Part shown: positions 43,274 to 51,066 of the stretch, in pieces | How positions within the stretch are numbered: the first letter of the stretch is position 1 | Layout of the letters: each line of letters starts with the position of its first letter | From: Stagnihabitans tardus | Lineage (GTDB): Bacteria; Pseudomonadota; Alphaproteobacteria; Rhodobacterales; Rhodobacteraceae | Reading direction: 5' to 3' | Length of the DNA: 64,000 nucleotides | NCBI RefSeq assembly: GCF_009925085.1 | Contig: NZ_JAABNR010000007.1 | Location: forward strand, 124,001-188,000 | Program-made: the position numbers and the translations under genes | The notes under the pieces: generated by a model | Seen by the model: the letters and a program-made list of their open reading frames with translations, nothing else | What the model was told of the DNA's origin: nothing | The model's database searches: none

Positions 43274-44188
43274 CTAGCCGCCGAAATGCCCCAGGACCCG
43301 GGCGAGGAAGGCCGCCCGCAGCTCGGGGCGCTCCATCAAGATCTCGTGCCGCCCGCCCTCGGCCACATGCAAGACCCCGCCCGGCCAGCGTGCCATCCGC
43401 GCGGGGATCGGGCGGGGATCGACCACGCGCTCATCCGTTCCCATCCCGGTCAGGCAGGGCACCGGGGGAGAGGGCAGGGTCTCCAGCGCCGCGCACTCCC
43501 GCAAGGCCGCGCCCGCAAAGGCGATCGATGGCCCGCCCAGGGCGAACTCGGGGCGCGAGCGGGCCTGACCCACCATCCGCGCCCACTCCGATGGGTCACT
43601 GGTCAGGCGGTTGGCTTTGAACACCCCCTGGGCCACGACATTCTGCCGCGCCGTTCCCGGCGCCAGCCAGTCCGCGATCCCAAGCCGCCCCGCGACCTTG
43701 GGCAGGACCATGGCCAGCGGCCTTTGCCAGGCCGCCACCGGCACGCCCCACATCGGCGAGGAAAAGGCCACCCGCGCAAAGGGCAGACCCCGCACCAGCG
43801 CCCTGAGCCCGATGCAGCCGCCCATGGAATGGGCGAGGAGATATCTCGGCCCCGGGATATCCGAGGCCAGCTCCATCACCGCATCGAGATCGCGCTGATA
43901 CTCGTCGAAATCCCCCACATGCGACCGCATCGGATCGGAGAGCGCCCGGTCTGACAGGCCCTGACCGCGCCAATCCACCGAGACCACCGAAAACCCCGCC
44001 GCGACAAGGTCGCCGGCCAGGACCCCGTATTTCTCGACATATTCCGTCCAGCCCGGCAGGACCACGACCAGCCCCCGCGCGCCCCCGCGCCACAAAGCCG
44101 CGCGGATCCGCACCCCGTCGCGCGTCCGCAGCCAGTGGCCCGAAGCCGGGGGCCCGCCCGCCAGGGCCTGGTCGTAAGGCGCGCTCAA
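43274..44188 (-). CDS. Alpha/beta hydrolase, lysophospholipase-like
   Basis: Hydrolase of 304 residues in the PldB/monoglyceride-lipase branch. The oxyanion region is VVVLPGWTEYVEKYG, the nucleophile elbow AHSMGG, and the terminal catalytic His lies in GGRHEILME. No signal peptide. It probably cleaves lysophospholipids or monoacylglycerols. It overlaps the SCP2 gene upstream by 4 bases, an arrangement that suggests lipid handling. Confidence 0.82.
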   Translation of the reverse strand: MSAPYDQALAGGPPASGHWLRTRDGVRIRAALWRGGARGLVVVLPGWTEYVEKYGVLAGDLVAAGFSVVSVDWRGQGLSDRALSDPMRSHVGDFDEYQRDLDAVMELASDIPGPRYLLAHSMGGCIGLRALVRGLPFARVAFSSPMWGVPVAAWQRPLAMVLPKVAGRLGIADWLAPGTARQNVVAQGVFKANRLTSDPSEWARMVGQARSRPEFALGGPSIAFAGAALRECAALETLPSPPVPCLTGMGTDERVVDPRPIPARMARWPGGVLHVAEGGRHEILMERPELRAAFLARVLGHFGG

Positions 44189-44463
44189 CTCAGCGCCGCT
44201 CCAAGCTTCATCGCCAGCCCCATCGAGCCATCGACCTTCAGCTTGCCCGTCATGAAGGCCACCGTCGCCGAGGTATTGCCCGAGAGAAGCCCCTCGAAGA
44301 CCTCCGTGCTGGCGGTCAGCGTCACATCGGCCGGCTCATCGCCTGCGCGCGGGCCGTTTTCGTCCAGCATCAAGGCGCCCTCGCCGATGAAGACGAACTT
44401 CGCCACCGCGTCGAAACTCTTGCCTGCCAGCGCCGTCACCGCCGCGTCGATCACCTTGCTCAT
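44185..44463 (-). CDS. SCP2 sterol-binding domain protein
   Basis: Small single-domain protein of 92 residues with the SCP2 fold pattern (VFIGEGALMLDENG, FMTGKLKVDGSMGLAMKLG). Two tandem ATGs occur; the second (44463) is better spaced from AAAGGAG. Such proteins bind acyl chains or lipids. ATGA overlap with the lysophospholipase gene supports a joint role in lipid turnover. Confidence 0.85.
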   Translation of the reverse strand: MSKVIDAAVTALAGKSFDAVAKFVFIGEGALMLDENGPRAGDEPADVTLTASTEVFEGLLSGNTSATVAFMTGKLKVDGSMGLAMKLGAALS

Positions 44464-44525
44464 CATGTCTCCTTTGTGAGCCCAGCCCCTCTGGCGTTTT
44501 CGGCCCCATGCGTTACCTTGACCTT

Positions 44526-45092
44526 ATGAAAGCCCGAGCCGCCCTTGCCAATGGTTTCGTTGCGTCGCTTTTCGCCCTTTGGGCGTGCGGCGTCCTTGCC
44601 GATGCGCCGGGCGATTCGCCAAGGCTGGACGATCTCTTCCAGCAATTGCAGACCGCCACCGACCAGGAGGCCGAGGGGATCACCGAAAGCATCTGGCTCG
44701 AATGGTCGAAATCGGGCTCTGCCGCCATGGACCTGCTTTTGCGGCGCGGCGAAGAGGCCATGGCCATGGGTGACCCGATGACGGCGGTCGATCATGCCTC
44801 GGCGCTGATCGACCATGCGCCCGATTTTGCCGAAGCCTATAACCTGCGCGCCACGGCCTATTTCCAGATGGGAGAGCTTGGCCTCTCCCTGGGCGATATC
44901 GGCAGGGTGCTTGCCTTGAACCCCCGGCATTTCGGCGCCATGGCCGGGCTTGGCGCGATCTTCGAAGAGCTGAACGAGCCTGCCAAGGCGCTGGAGGTCT
45001 ACCAGGAAGCGCTGAAGATCAATCCGCATATGCAGGATGTGAAAGACGCCATCGCCCGGATCGACACGCAGATCGGCGGTCAGGAACTGTAG
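44526..45092 (+). CDS. TPR-repeat periplasmic protein
   Basis: Protein of 188 residues with a signal-like N-terminus (ending ACGVLADA) and three tetratricopeptide repeats (AMDLLLRRGEEAMAMGD, FAEAYNLRATAYFQMGE, FGAMAGLGAIFEELNEPAKALEVYQEALKINP). An ATG at 44508 could also start it; neither has a strong ribosome binding site. TPR genes of this type precede the SUV3-like helicase here by 1 base. Probably a protein-interaction adaptor in the periplasm. Confidence 0.8.
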   Translation: MKARAALANGFVASLFALWACGVLADAPGDSPRLDDLFQQLQTATDQEAEGITESIWLEWSKSGSAAMDLLLRRGEEAMAMGDPMTAVDHASALIDHAPDFAEAYNLRATAYFQMGELGLSLGDIGRVLALNPRHFGAMAGLGAIFEELNEPAKALEVYQEALKINPHMQDVKDAIARIDTQIGGQEL

Positions 45093-45093
45093 G

Positions 45094-48063
45094 ATGGCGG
45101 AAAAACCCACGGTGATGGCGGTGCTTGGGCCGACCAACACCGGCAAGACGCATTACGCCATCGAAAGGATGCTGGCCCATCGGACCGGCGTCTTCGGCCT
45201 GCCTTTGCGGCTCTTGGCGCGCGAGGTCTATGACCGCATCGTCAAGGCGCGGGGGCCCTCCTGCGTGGCCCTGGTCACCGGGGAGGAACGCATCATCCCC
45301 GACCGCCCGCAATATTGGGTCGCCACGACCGAGGCCATGCCCTTGGAGATCGGCGCCGATTTCGTGGCGGTGGACGAGATCCAGCTCTGCGCCGACCCCG
45401 AGCGCGGGCATATCTTCACCGAGCGGCTCTTGCACGCGCGGGGGCTCCTGGAGACGGTCTTCCTGGGCTCTGACACGATGCGGGGCGCGATTGCGGGGCT
45501 GGTGCCCGGCGTGCAGTTCTTCAAGAAGGACCGGATGTCGACCCTGACCTTTGCCGGGTCCAAGAAGATCGGGCGGATGCCGGAGCGGTCGGCCATCGTG
45601 GGCTTTTCGGTCGAAAACGTCTATGCCATGGCCGAGCTTCTGCGCCGCACCAAGGGGGGTGCTGCGGTCGTCATGGGCGCGCTCAGCCCCCGGACGCGGA
45701 ACGCCCAGGTGGCGATGTATCAGAACGGCGATGTGGATTACCTGGTGGCCACCGATGCGATAGGCATGGGGTTGAACCTGGACATCAAGCACGTCGCCTT
45801 CTCCTCCACCGCCAAGTTCGACGGGCGGCGGATGCGGGCGCTGAACACGCAAGAGATCGGCCAGATCGCAGGCCGGGCAGGGCGGCATACCGAAAACGGG
45901 ACCTTTGGCATCACGGGCGAGGCCCGCCCCTTCGACGAGGACGAGATCGACGCCATCGAGAACCACCGCTTCGCCCCGGTCAAGAAGCTGATGTGGCGGA
46001 ACTCCGACCTCGATTTCGGCAGCGCCGACCGCCTGATCCGGTCCTTGGAAGCACCCACCCATGACCCCTGGCTCTCGCGTGCGCGGGATGCCGACGACGT
46101 CCTGGCGCTCAAGGCCCTGTCCAATGACCCCGATGTCAAGGAGAAGCTGACCGGGCCGCAGCGCGTCAAGCTCCTCTGGGATGTCTGCCGCGTGCCCGAC
46201 TTCCGCGGCACCTCGGAAAGCGAACACTACGCGCTCTTGACCCGGCTTTTCGAGTTTCTGACCGGCAAGGGCCTGGCCCAGACCCGCATCCCCCAGGATT
46301 GGCTGGCCAAGGCGGTCGAACGCATCGACAAGCCGGGGGGTGACATTGACACGATCAGCAAAAGGCTGGCCTATATCCGCACCTGGACCTATGTGGCTCA
46401 GCGTCGCAACTGGGTCGAAGACGAAACCCATTGGCGGCAAGAGACGCGTGCAGTAGAAGACCGATTGTCGGATGCGTTGCATCTGGCTTTGACACAACGA
46501 TTTGTCGACCGGCGCACCAGCGTTCTGCTGCGGCGGTTGAAGCAAAAGGAGACCCTCGTGGCCGAGGTGAATGACAAGGGTGAAGTGACGGTCGAAGGCG
46601 AGTTCGTCGGCCGTCTGGAAGGCTTCCGCTTCCAGCAGGATGCCAGCGCCTCGCCGGAGGCAGCGGCAACTTTGCGGACGGCGGCCCTTGCGGCGCTGCG
46701 TCCCGAGTTCCACCTGCGGGCGGACCGGTTCTACAACGCGCCCGATCCCGAGATGGATTACACGACGCAGGGCGGGCTCATGTGGGGCTCGACCGCGATT
46801 GGCAAGCTCGTGAAGGGCGCCGATCCGATGCGTCCCTCGGTCGAGGTCTTTGTCGATGAAGAGGCCGGTCCCGATGTGGCCGACAAGGTCCGCCGCAGGG
46901 CTCAGCATTTCATCGACCGCAAGGTGGCGGCGCTGTTCGAGCCGCTGACGACCATCGCCAAGGACGAGACCCTGACGGGCCTCGCCAAGGGCGTGGCCTT
47001 CCGCCTGGTCGAGCAGATGGGTGTCATCCAGCGCGAGGATATCGCCAATGACATCAAGTCGCTGGACCAGGAACAGCGCGGCGTCTTGCGCAAGCATGGC
47101 GTCCGCTTCGGCCAGTTCACGATCTTCCTGCCGGTTCTCTTGAAGCCCGCTCCGACCCGTCTGCGCCTGGTGCTGCATTCGCTCTGGGCCGGTCTGTCGG
47201 AATTCCCCGAGGCGCCGCCTCCGGGCCTGGTGACCATCCCCAATATCGCCGAGCTTCCCCGCAGCCATTACACGCTCTCGGGCTATCACCCCGCCGGCGC
47301 CCGCGCGATCCGCATCGACATGCTGGAGCGCCTGGCCGATATCCTGCGCACCAAGGACTCGCGCCTGGGCTTCGAGGCCACCCCGGACATGCTCTCGATC
47401 ACCGGCATGACGCTGGAGCAGTTCTCGGGCCTGATGGAGGGCCTGGGCTACAAGGGCGAGAAGGCCGAGCGTCCCAAGACCAAGGCTGCTCCGGCCCCCG
47501 TGCCGGAGCCTCTGGCCGAGGCCTCGGATGCGCCGGTGAACCCGATCCCGGAAGAGGTCTCGCTCCTCGCCCCCGCGCCGGAGCCCGAACCCGTGGCGGC
47601 CGAACCCGCCGAGGCCGCGCCCGAGGCCCCTGCGGTCGAGATGGAGACCTATTTCACCTTCACCTGGGCGCCCAAGCCCCGGCCCCGTCCCGAACGAGCG
47701 CCCCGTCCGCAAGGCGAACGTCCGCAAGGCGATCGGCCCCAGGGTGATCGTCCCCGCCGCGAAGGCGATCGTCCCAAGGGCGACCGCCCGCAGGGTGGCC
47801 GTCCGCCCCGCGACCAGAACCGTGGGCCCAAGCCCGAGGGTGAGGCCGCTCCGGTCGCCGCCGAAGGCGCCGAGGCTCCGCGCCCGCCGCGTGGCGACAA
47901 GCGTCCCGACCGCAAGGACTTCAAGGGCGACCGTGGGGATCGCAGCAACGATCGCAAGGGGGGCGGCGAGAAGCCCAAGTTCGAGGCCCGTCCGCCGCGC
48001 GCCGAAAAGCCGGTGGACCCCGACAATCCCTTCGCCGTCCTCGCCAGCCTGAAACTGAAATAA
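45094..48063 (+). CDS. SUV3-like superfamily 2 RNA helicase with disordered tail
   Basis: Helicase of 989 residues. Walker A GPTNTGKT (12-19), DEIQ (94-97) in place of DEAD, and the QIAGRAGRH motif VI mark the SUV3 branch found in mitochondria and alphaproteobacteria. A SUV3 C-terminal region follows. From about residue 790 the protein is low-complexity: Pro/Ala/Glu-rich, then repeats of GDRP and PQG with many Arg and Lys. Such tails bind RNA or degradosome partners. It starts a row with an S4-domain gene and ferredoxin. Confidence 0.92.
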   Translation: MAEKPTVMAVLGPTNTGKTHYAIERMLAHRTGVFGLPLRLLAREVYDRIVKARGPSCVALVTGEERIIPDRPQYWVATTEAMPLEIGADFVAVDEIQLCADPERGHIFTERLLHARGLLETVFLGSDTMRGAIAGLVPGVQFFKKDRMSTLTFAGSKKIGRMPERSAIVGFSVENVYAMAELLRRTKGGAAVVMGALSPRTRNAQVAMYQNGDVDYLVATDAIGMGLNLDIKHVAFSSTAKFDGRRMRALNTQEIGQIAGRAGRHTENGTFGITGEARPFDEDEIDAIENHRFAPVKKLMWRNSDLDFGSADRLIRSLEAPTHDPWLSRARDADDVLALKALSNDPDVKEKLTGPQRVKLLWDVCRVPDFRGTSESEHYALLTRLFEFLTGKGLAQTRIPQDWLAKAVERIDKPGGDIDTISKRLAYIRTWTYVAQRRNWVEDETHWRQETRAVEDRLSDALHLALTQRFVDRRTSVLLRRLKQKETLVAEVNDKGEVTVEGEFVGRLEGFRFQQDASASPEAAATLRTAALAALRPEFHLRADRFYNAPDPEMDYTTQGGLMWGSTAIGKLVKGADPMRPSVEVFVDEEAGPDVADKVRRRAQHFIDRKVAALFEPLTTIAKDETLTGLAKGVAFRLVEQMGVIQREDIANDIKSLDQEQRGVLRKHGVRFGQFTIFLPVLLKPAPTRLRLVLHSLWAGLSEFPEAPPPGLVTIPNIAELPRSHYTLSGYHPAGARAIRIDMLERLADILRTKDSRLGFEATPDMLSITGMTLEQFSGLMEGLGYKGEKAERPKTKAAPAPVPEPLAEASDAPVNPIPEEVSLLAPAPEPEPVAAEPAEAAPEAPAVEMETYFTFTWAPKPRPRPERAPRPQGERPQGDRPQGDRPRREGDRPKGDRPQGGRPPRDQNRGPKPEGEAAPVAAEGAEAPRPPRGDKRPDRKDFKGDRGDRSNDRKGGGEKPKFEARPPRAEKPVDPDNPFAVLASLKLK

Positions 48064-48384
48064 GTGGCGGGTCCGGGTGGAAAATCCGGACCCCTTCAAG
48101 CGCGCCTGCGGCTGGACAAATGGCTCTGGCAGGCGCGCTTCTTCAAGACGCGCGACCTCGCGGCCGAAGTGGTCTGCGAGGGTCACCTGCGGCTGAACGG
48201 CCAGCACTGTCTGAAGCCCGGCCATGGTGTCGGCCCCGGCGATGTCCTGACCTTTGCGCAGGGCGCCCGCATCCGTGTGATCCGCGTTCAGGCCCTCGGC
48301 GCCCGTCGCGGGCCTGCTTCCGAGGCACAGGGGCTCTATCTTGACCTCGATCCGCCCCCTGACGCCGCTTCGCATCTTGAATGA
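48064..48384 (+). CDS. S4-domain RNA-binding protein, Hsp15/HslR-like
   Basis: Protein of 106 residues with an S4 fold (LRLDKWLWQARFFKTRDLAAE, GHLRLNG). HslR recycles free 50S subunits carrying nascent chains and binds RNA. The GTG start directly follows the helicase stop codon, so translation is probably by re-initiation, since no good ribosome binding site is visible. Confidence 0.86.
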   Translation: MAGPGGKSGPLQARLRLDKWLWQARFFKTRDLAAEVVCEGHLRLNGQHCLKPGHGVGPGDVLTFAQGARIRVIRVQALGARRGPASEAQGLYLDLDPPPDAASHLE

Positions 48385-48432
48385 TCCGTCCGCATTGGGT
48401 AGCAAGACGCCGCGCAAGAAGGATGACCTGAT

Positions 48433-48771
48433 ATGACCTATGTCGTGACCGACAATTGCATCGCCTGCAAATACACCGATTGCGTCGAGGTTTGCCCCGT
48501 GGATTGCTTCTACGAGGGCGAGAACATGCTGGTCATCCATCCCGATGAATGCATCGACTGCGGCGTCTGCGAGCCGGAATGCCCCGCCGATGCGATCCGG
48601 CCCGATACCGAGCCGGACCTGGACCATTGGGTCACCTTCAACCGCAAATATGCCGAGCTGTGGCCGGTCATCGTGACCAAGAAGGATCAGCTTCCCGAAG
48701 CGGCCGAACGCGATGGCGAAACCGACAAGCTCAAGAAGTATTTTTCCGAAGTCGCAGGCCCCGGCGGCTGA
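48433..48771 (+). CDS. fdxA: Seven-iron ferredoxin
   Basis: Ferredoxin of 112 residues with one [3Fe-4S] and one [4Fe-4S] cluster. The cysteines are [17 protein letters not shown] and [12 protein letters not shown]. The extended C-terminus is typical of the FdxA / Azotobacter FdI type. AAGGATGA precedes the ATG. A GC hairpin (48830-48846) lies after it. Confidence 0.95.
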   Translation: MTYVVTDNCIACKYTDCVEVCPVDCFYEGENMLVIHPDECIDCGVCEPECPADAIRPDTEPDLDHWVTFNRKYAELWPVIVTKKDQLPEAAERDGETDKLKKYFSEVAGPGG

Positions 48772-48829
48772 GATCGCGGAACGATTCGCTCCCGATTGGG
48801 GCCGATGCATGACGGGAATGCGGGGAATG

Positions 48830-48846
48830 CAGGGGCTTTGCCCCTG
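48830..48846 (+). terminator. Hairpin after fdxA
   Basis: CAGGGGC and GCCCCTG pair perfectly around TTT, 58 bases after the stop, followed by ATTCTT rather than a clean T-run. Confidence 0.4.
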
Positions 48847-48885
48847 ATTCTTGGTTCATGGCGGGCCTCTTGCCGCAGGGCAGGC

Positions 48886-48914
48886 TTGGAAAAACGCAAA
48901 TTTTGTGTTATACG
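48886..48914 (+). promoter_or_regulatory. Promoter candidate of carD
   Basis: -35 TTGGAA (48886-48891), 17-base spacer, -10 TATACG (48909-48914). This would give carD a 5' leader of about 150 bases. The rest of the 301-base gap between fdxA and carD shows no gene. Confidence 0.5.
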
Positions 48915-49072
48915 ATAGTCACAATCCAAGACGGATGCTTGTGATCGTTTGCGGCCCTGCTCGCCCGGAACGAGACCTGCTGAAGAATGGAAGGCCCTGT
49001 CGGCGTGGCTTTTGGCTGCGTTCGATGAATTTTCGTCTCGTGTATCTGGACGTCTGAAGGACAAGACCCTCA

Positions 49073-49582
49073 ATGACCAAATCGAAGAAGCCCGACTTCC
49101 GCCCCGATGATTTCGTGGTCTACCCCGCCCATGGCGTGGGCAAGATCATGTCCATCGAAGAGCAGGAGATCGCGGGCATCCGCCTGGAACTGTTCGTGAT
49201 CTCTTTCGAGAAGGACAAGATGACGCTGCGGGTTCCGACCCACAAGGCGACCGAGATCGGCATGCGCCAGCTCTCCTCTCCCGATGTGGTGACGCGGGCG
49301 CTCGACACGCTGAAGGGCAAGGCCAAGACCAAGCGCGCCATGTGGTCGCGCCGGGCGCAGGAATATGAACAGAAGATCAACTCGGGCGACCTGATGGCGA
49401 TTGCCGAGGTGGTGCGCGACCTGCACCGCTCGGACGACCAGCGCGAGCAGTCCTATTCCGAACGCCAGCTCTACGAGGCGGCGCTGGAGCGTCTGACCCG
49501 TGAAGTCGCCGCCGTGGCCGGCGTCGACGAGGCGGGCGCGCAGAAGAAGGTCGACGAGGTCCTCCTGGGCCGCGCGGCCTGA
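49073..49582 (+). CDS. carD: CarD-family transcriptional regulator
   Basis: Protein of 169 residues that binds RNA polymerase beta and stabilises open complexes. The N-terminal CarD/TRCF interaction fold is DFVVYPAHGVGKIMSIEEQEIAGIRLE, and the helical C-terminal DNA-binding part follows (MWSRRAQEYEQKINSGDLMAIAEVVRDL). Long leader and clear terminator indicate its own transcription unit. The neighbourhood with fdxA is common in Rhodobacterales. Confidence 0.94.
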   Translation: MTKSKKPDFRPDDFVVYPAHGVGKIMSIEEQEIAGIRLELFVISFEKDKMTLRVPTHKATEIGMRQLSSPDVVTRALDTLKGKAKTKRAMWSRRAQEYEQKINSGDLMAIAEVVRDLHRSDDQREQSYSERQLYEAALERLTREVAAVAGVDEAGAQKKVDEVLLGRAA

Positions 49583-49584
49583 GA

Positions 49585-49607
49585 GCGGTGGGTTTCACCC
49601 ACCCTAC
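49585..49607. repeat. REP-like palindrome after carD
   Basis: Stem GGTGGGT / ACCCACC with loop TTC (49587-49603) followed by CTAC, which reads GTAG before the stem on the other strand. It begins 3 bases after the carD stop. Confidence 0.6.
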
Positions 49608-49616
49608 GACATCGAC

Positions 49617-49643
49617 AAAGGCGGTCCTTCGGGGCCGCCTTTT
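49617..49643 (+). terminator. Intrinsic terminator of carD
   Basis: AAAGGCGG pairs with CCGCCTTT, closed by CC/GG and a TTCG tetraloop, and followed by T. The best classical terminator of the window. Confidence 0.8.
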
Positions 49644-49657
49644 GCTTTGGGTGGGGC

Positions 49658-49679
49658 GGTGCGCTGAAGCGCACCCTAC
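49658..49679. repeat. REP-like palindrome, second copy near carD
   Basis: Stem GGTGCGC / GCGCACC with loop TGAA and CTAC after it, identical to the copy at 56781-56802. Confidence 0.65.
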
Positions 49680-49793
49680 GCGCAGCCTGCGCGCAGGCCT
49701 CGATGTCGGGATTGCCGCCCGAAGCGTCCATCCGGCTCTGGCATCCGGCCGCCCGATTTTGTAGGGCAGGGGGACAGCACAAGGATGCCCGCC

Positions 49794-50789
49794 ATGACGC
49801 TTGATGACTTCCGCGCCCTGATCGCCGACCTGCCCTCCGCCGATGGGGCCGCCATGGCCGGGGCCCTGTCCCGCAATGGGCAACTGACCAAGCCCCCGGG
49901 CTCGCTTGGGCGGCTCGAGGGCGTGGCGATCTGGCTGGCGGGCTGGCAGGGCTCCGAGAAGCCCCGGGTCCTCGCCCCCCAGGTCGCGATCTTCGCGGGC
50001 AATCATGGGGTCGTGGCCCAGGGGGTCAGCGCCTTCCCGGCCGAGGTGACCGTGCAGATGGTGGCCAATTTCCAGCACGGCGGAGCGGCGGTGAACCAGC
50101 TCGCCCGGGTGGCGGGCGCCGCGATGACCGTAACCGCGCTGGAGCTGGACCGTCCGACCGCCGATTTCACGGCTGGCGATGCCATGACCGCTGATGAAAC
50201 CGCCGCCGCGCTGCAAGCGGGCTGGGACGCGGTCCTGGACAGCGCCGACCTCCTCGTCCCGGGCGAGATGGGGATCGGCAACACGACCTCGGCCGCGGCC
50301 ATTGCCCATGCGCTCTACGGCGGCACGCCCGAGGATTGGGTGGGCCGGGGCACCGGCGTCGATGATCAGGGCCTCGCCCGCAAGGCCAGCGCCGTGGCCC
50401 GCGGCGTGGGCCGCCTCGGCACCCGCGACCCGCTGGGTGTCCTGGCCGGTGTCGGAGGCCGCGAGATCGCCGCCATGGCCGGTGCCATCCTGCGCGCCCG
50501 CCACCTGCGCATCCCGGTTCTCTTGGACGGCTTCATCGCCTGCTCGGCCGCCGCCGTGCTGCAAGCCGCCAATCCCCAGGCGCTCGACCATTGCATGGCC
50601 GCCCATGTCAGCGCCGAGGCCGCCCATGGCCGCCTTCTGACCGCGCTGCGCAAGGAGCCGCTGTTGAACCTCGGCCTGCGCCTCGGCGAAGGCTCCGGCG
50701 CGGCGCTGGCCATCAACATCGTCCGCGCGGCGGCGGAGTGTCACTCCGGCATGGCGACCTTTGCCGAAGCCGGCGTGGCTGGCGGCTGA
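49794..50789 (+). CDS. cobT: Nicotinate-nucleotide dimethylbenzimidazole phosphoribosyltransferase
   Basis: Cobalamin lower-ligand enzyme of 331 residues. It transfers the phosphoribosyl group of nicotinate mononucleotide to 5,6-dimethylbenzimidazole. [13 protein letters not shown] near the N-terminus, [13 protein letters not shown] in the middle and [11 protein letters not shown] with the catalytic Glu near the C-terminus are family motifs. The start at 49794 is chosen because AAGGA (49781-49785) abuts the ATG at 49785. No cobalamin riboswitch was seen upstream. It stands alone; other cob genes are elsewhere. A REP palindrome begins on the base after the stop. Confidence 0.94.
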   Translation: MTLDDFRALIADLPSADGAAMAGALSRNGQLTKPPGSLGRLEGVAIWLAGWQGSEKPRVLAPQVAIFAGNHGVVAQGVSAFPAEVTVQMVANFQHGGAAVNQLARVAGAAMTVTALELDRPTADFTAGDAMTADETAAALQAGWDAVLDSADLLVPGEMGIGNTTSAAAIAHALYGGTPEDWVGRGTGVDDQGLARKASAVARGVGRLGTRDPLGVLAGVGGREIAAMAGAILRARHLRIPVLLDGFIACSAAAVLQAANPQALDHCMAAHVSAEAAHGRLLTALRKEPLLNLGLRLGEGSGAALAINIVRAAAECHSGMATFAEAGVAGG

Positions 50790-50811
50790 CCCGGGGTATA
50801 CCCCGGGCTAC
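50790..50811. repeat. REP-like palindrome after cobT
   Basis: Stem CCCGGGG / CCCCGGG, loop TATA, then CTAC. The same 22 bases recur after the LysE gene at 59556-59577; both copies start within 2 bases of a stop codon. Confidence 0.65.
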
Positions 50812-50907
50812 GCGGCGGAGCGAGAGCCCCGAACTGCCAAAGCTCCCGAAGGCGCAACCCCCCGGCCTTCGGCCTCCCAGCGCGCCCGAACCACAAGCGC
50901 CCCTTTC

Positions 50908-51050
50908 CCTTTCACCTTGGCACAAATATCCCACGGGAGGGTCCGGGAGGGTGTGAAACCCTCCCGGGGGTTCCGCAAGAGACCGGCGAGGCTGTGAAAC
51001 CCTCCCGAGCTATCCACCAAGAAACGGGAAAGGCCGTGACCCGATCCCGG
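50908..51050. repeat. Dispersed motif and tandem repeats between cobT and the Kef gene
   Basis: The 24-base segment 50908-50931, containing CTTGGCACAAATATCC, recurs at 63679-63702 with 22 of 24 bases identical. It is followed by three imperfect tandem units of about 41 bases starting at 50952, 50993 and 51036, each opening with (T)GTGAAACCCTCCCG or a variant. No gene is in this gap. Confidence 0.55.
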
Positions 51051-51066
51051 GCTTCTCACAGGCCCC

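Noticed and set aside
45019-48810. 1263-codon open frame on the minus strand
   Set aside because: Antisense to the helicase, S4 and ferredoxin genes, which carry clear motifs; composition is that of a shadow frame.
49683-49793. Cobalamin riboswitch before cobT
   Set aside because: The gap is too short and no conserved B12-box sequence was recognised.
50948-51050. CRISPR-like array
   Set aside because: Three imperfect units of about 41 bases without uniform repeats or distinct spacers and no cas genes; a tandem repeat fits better.
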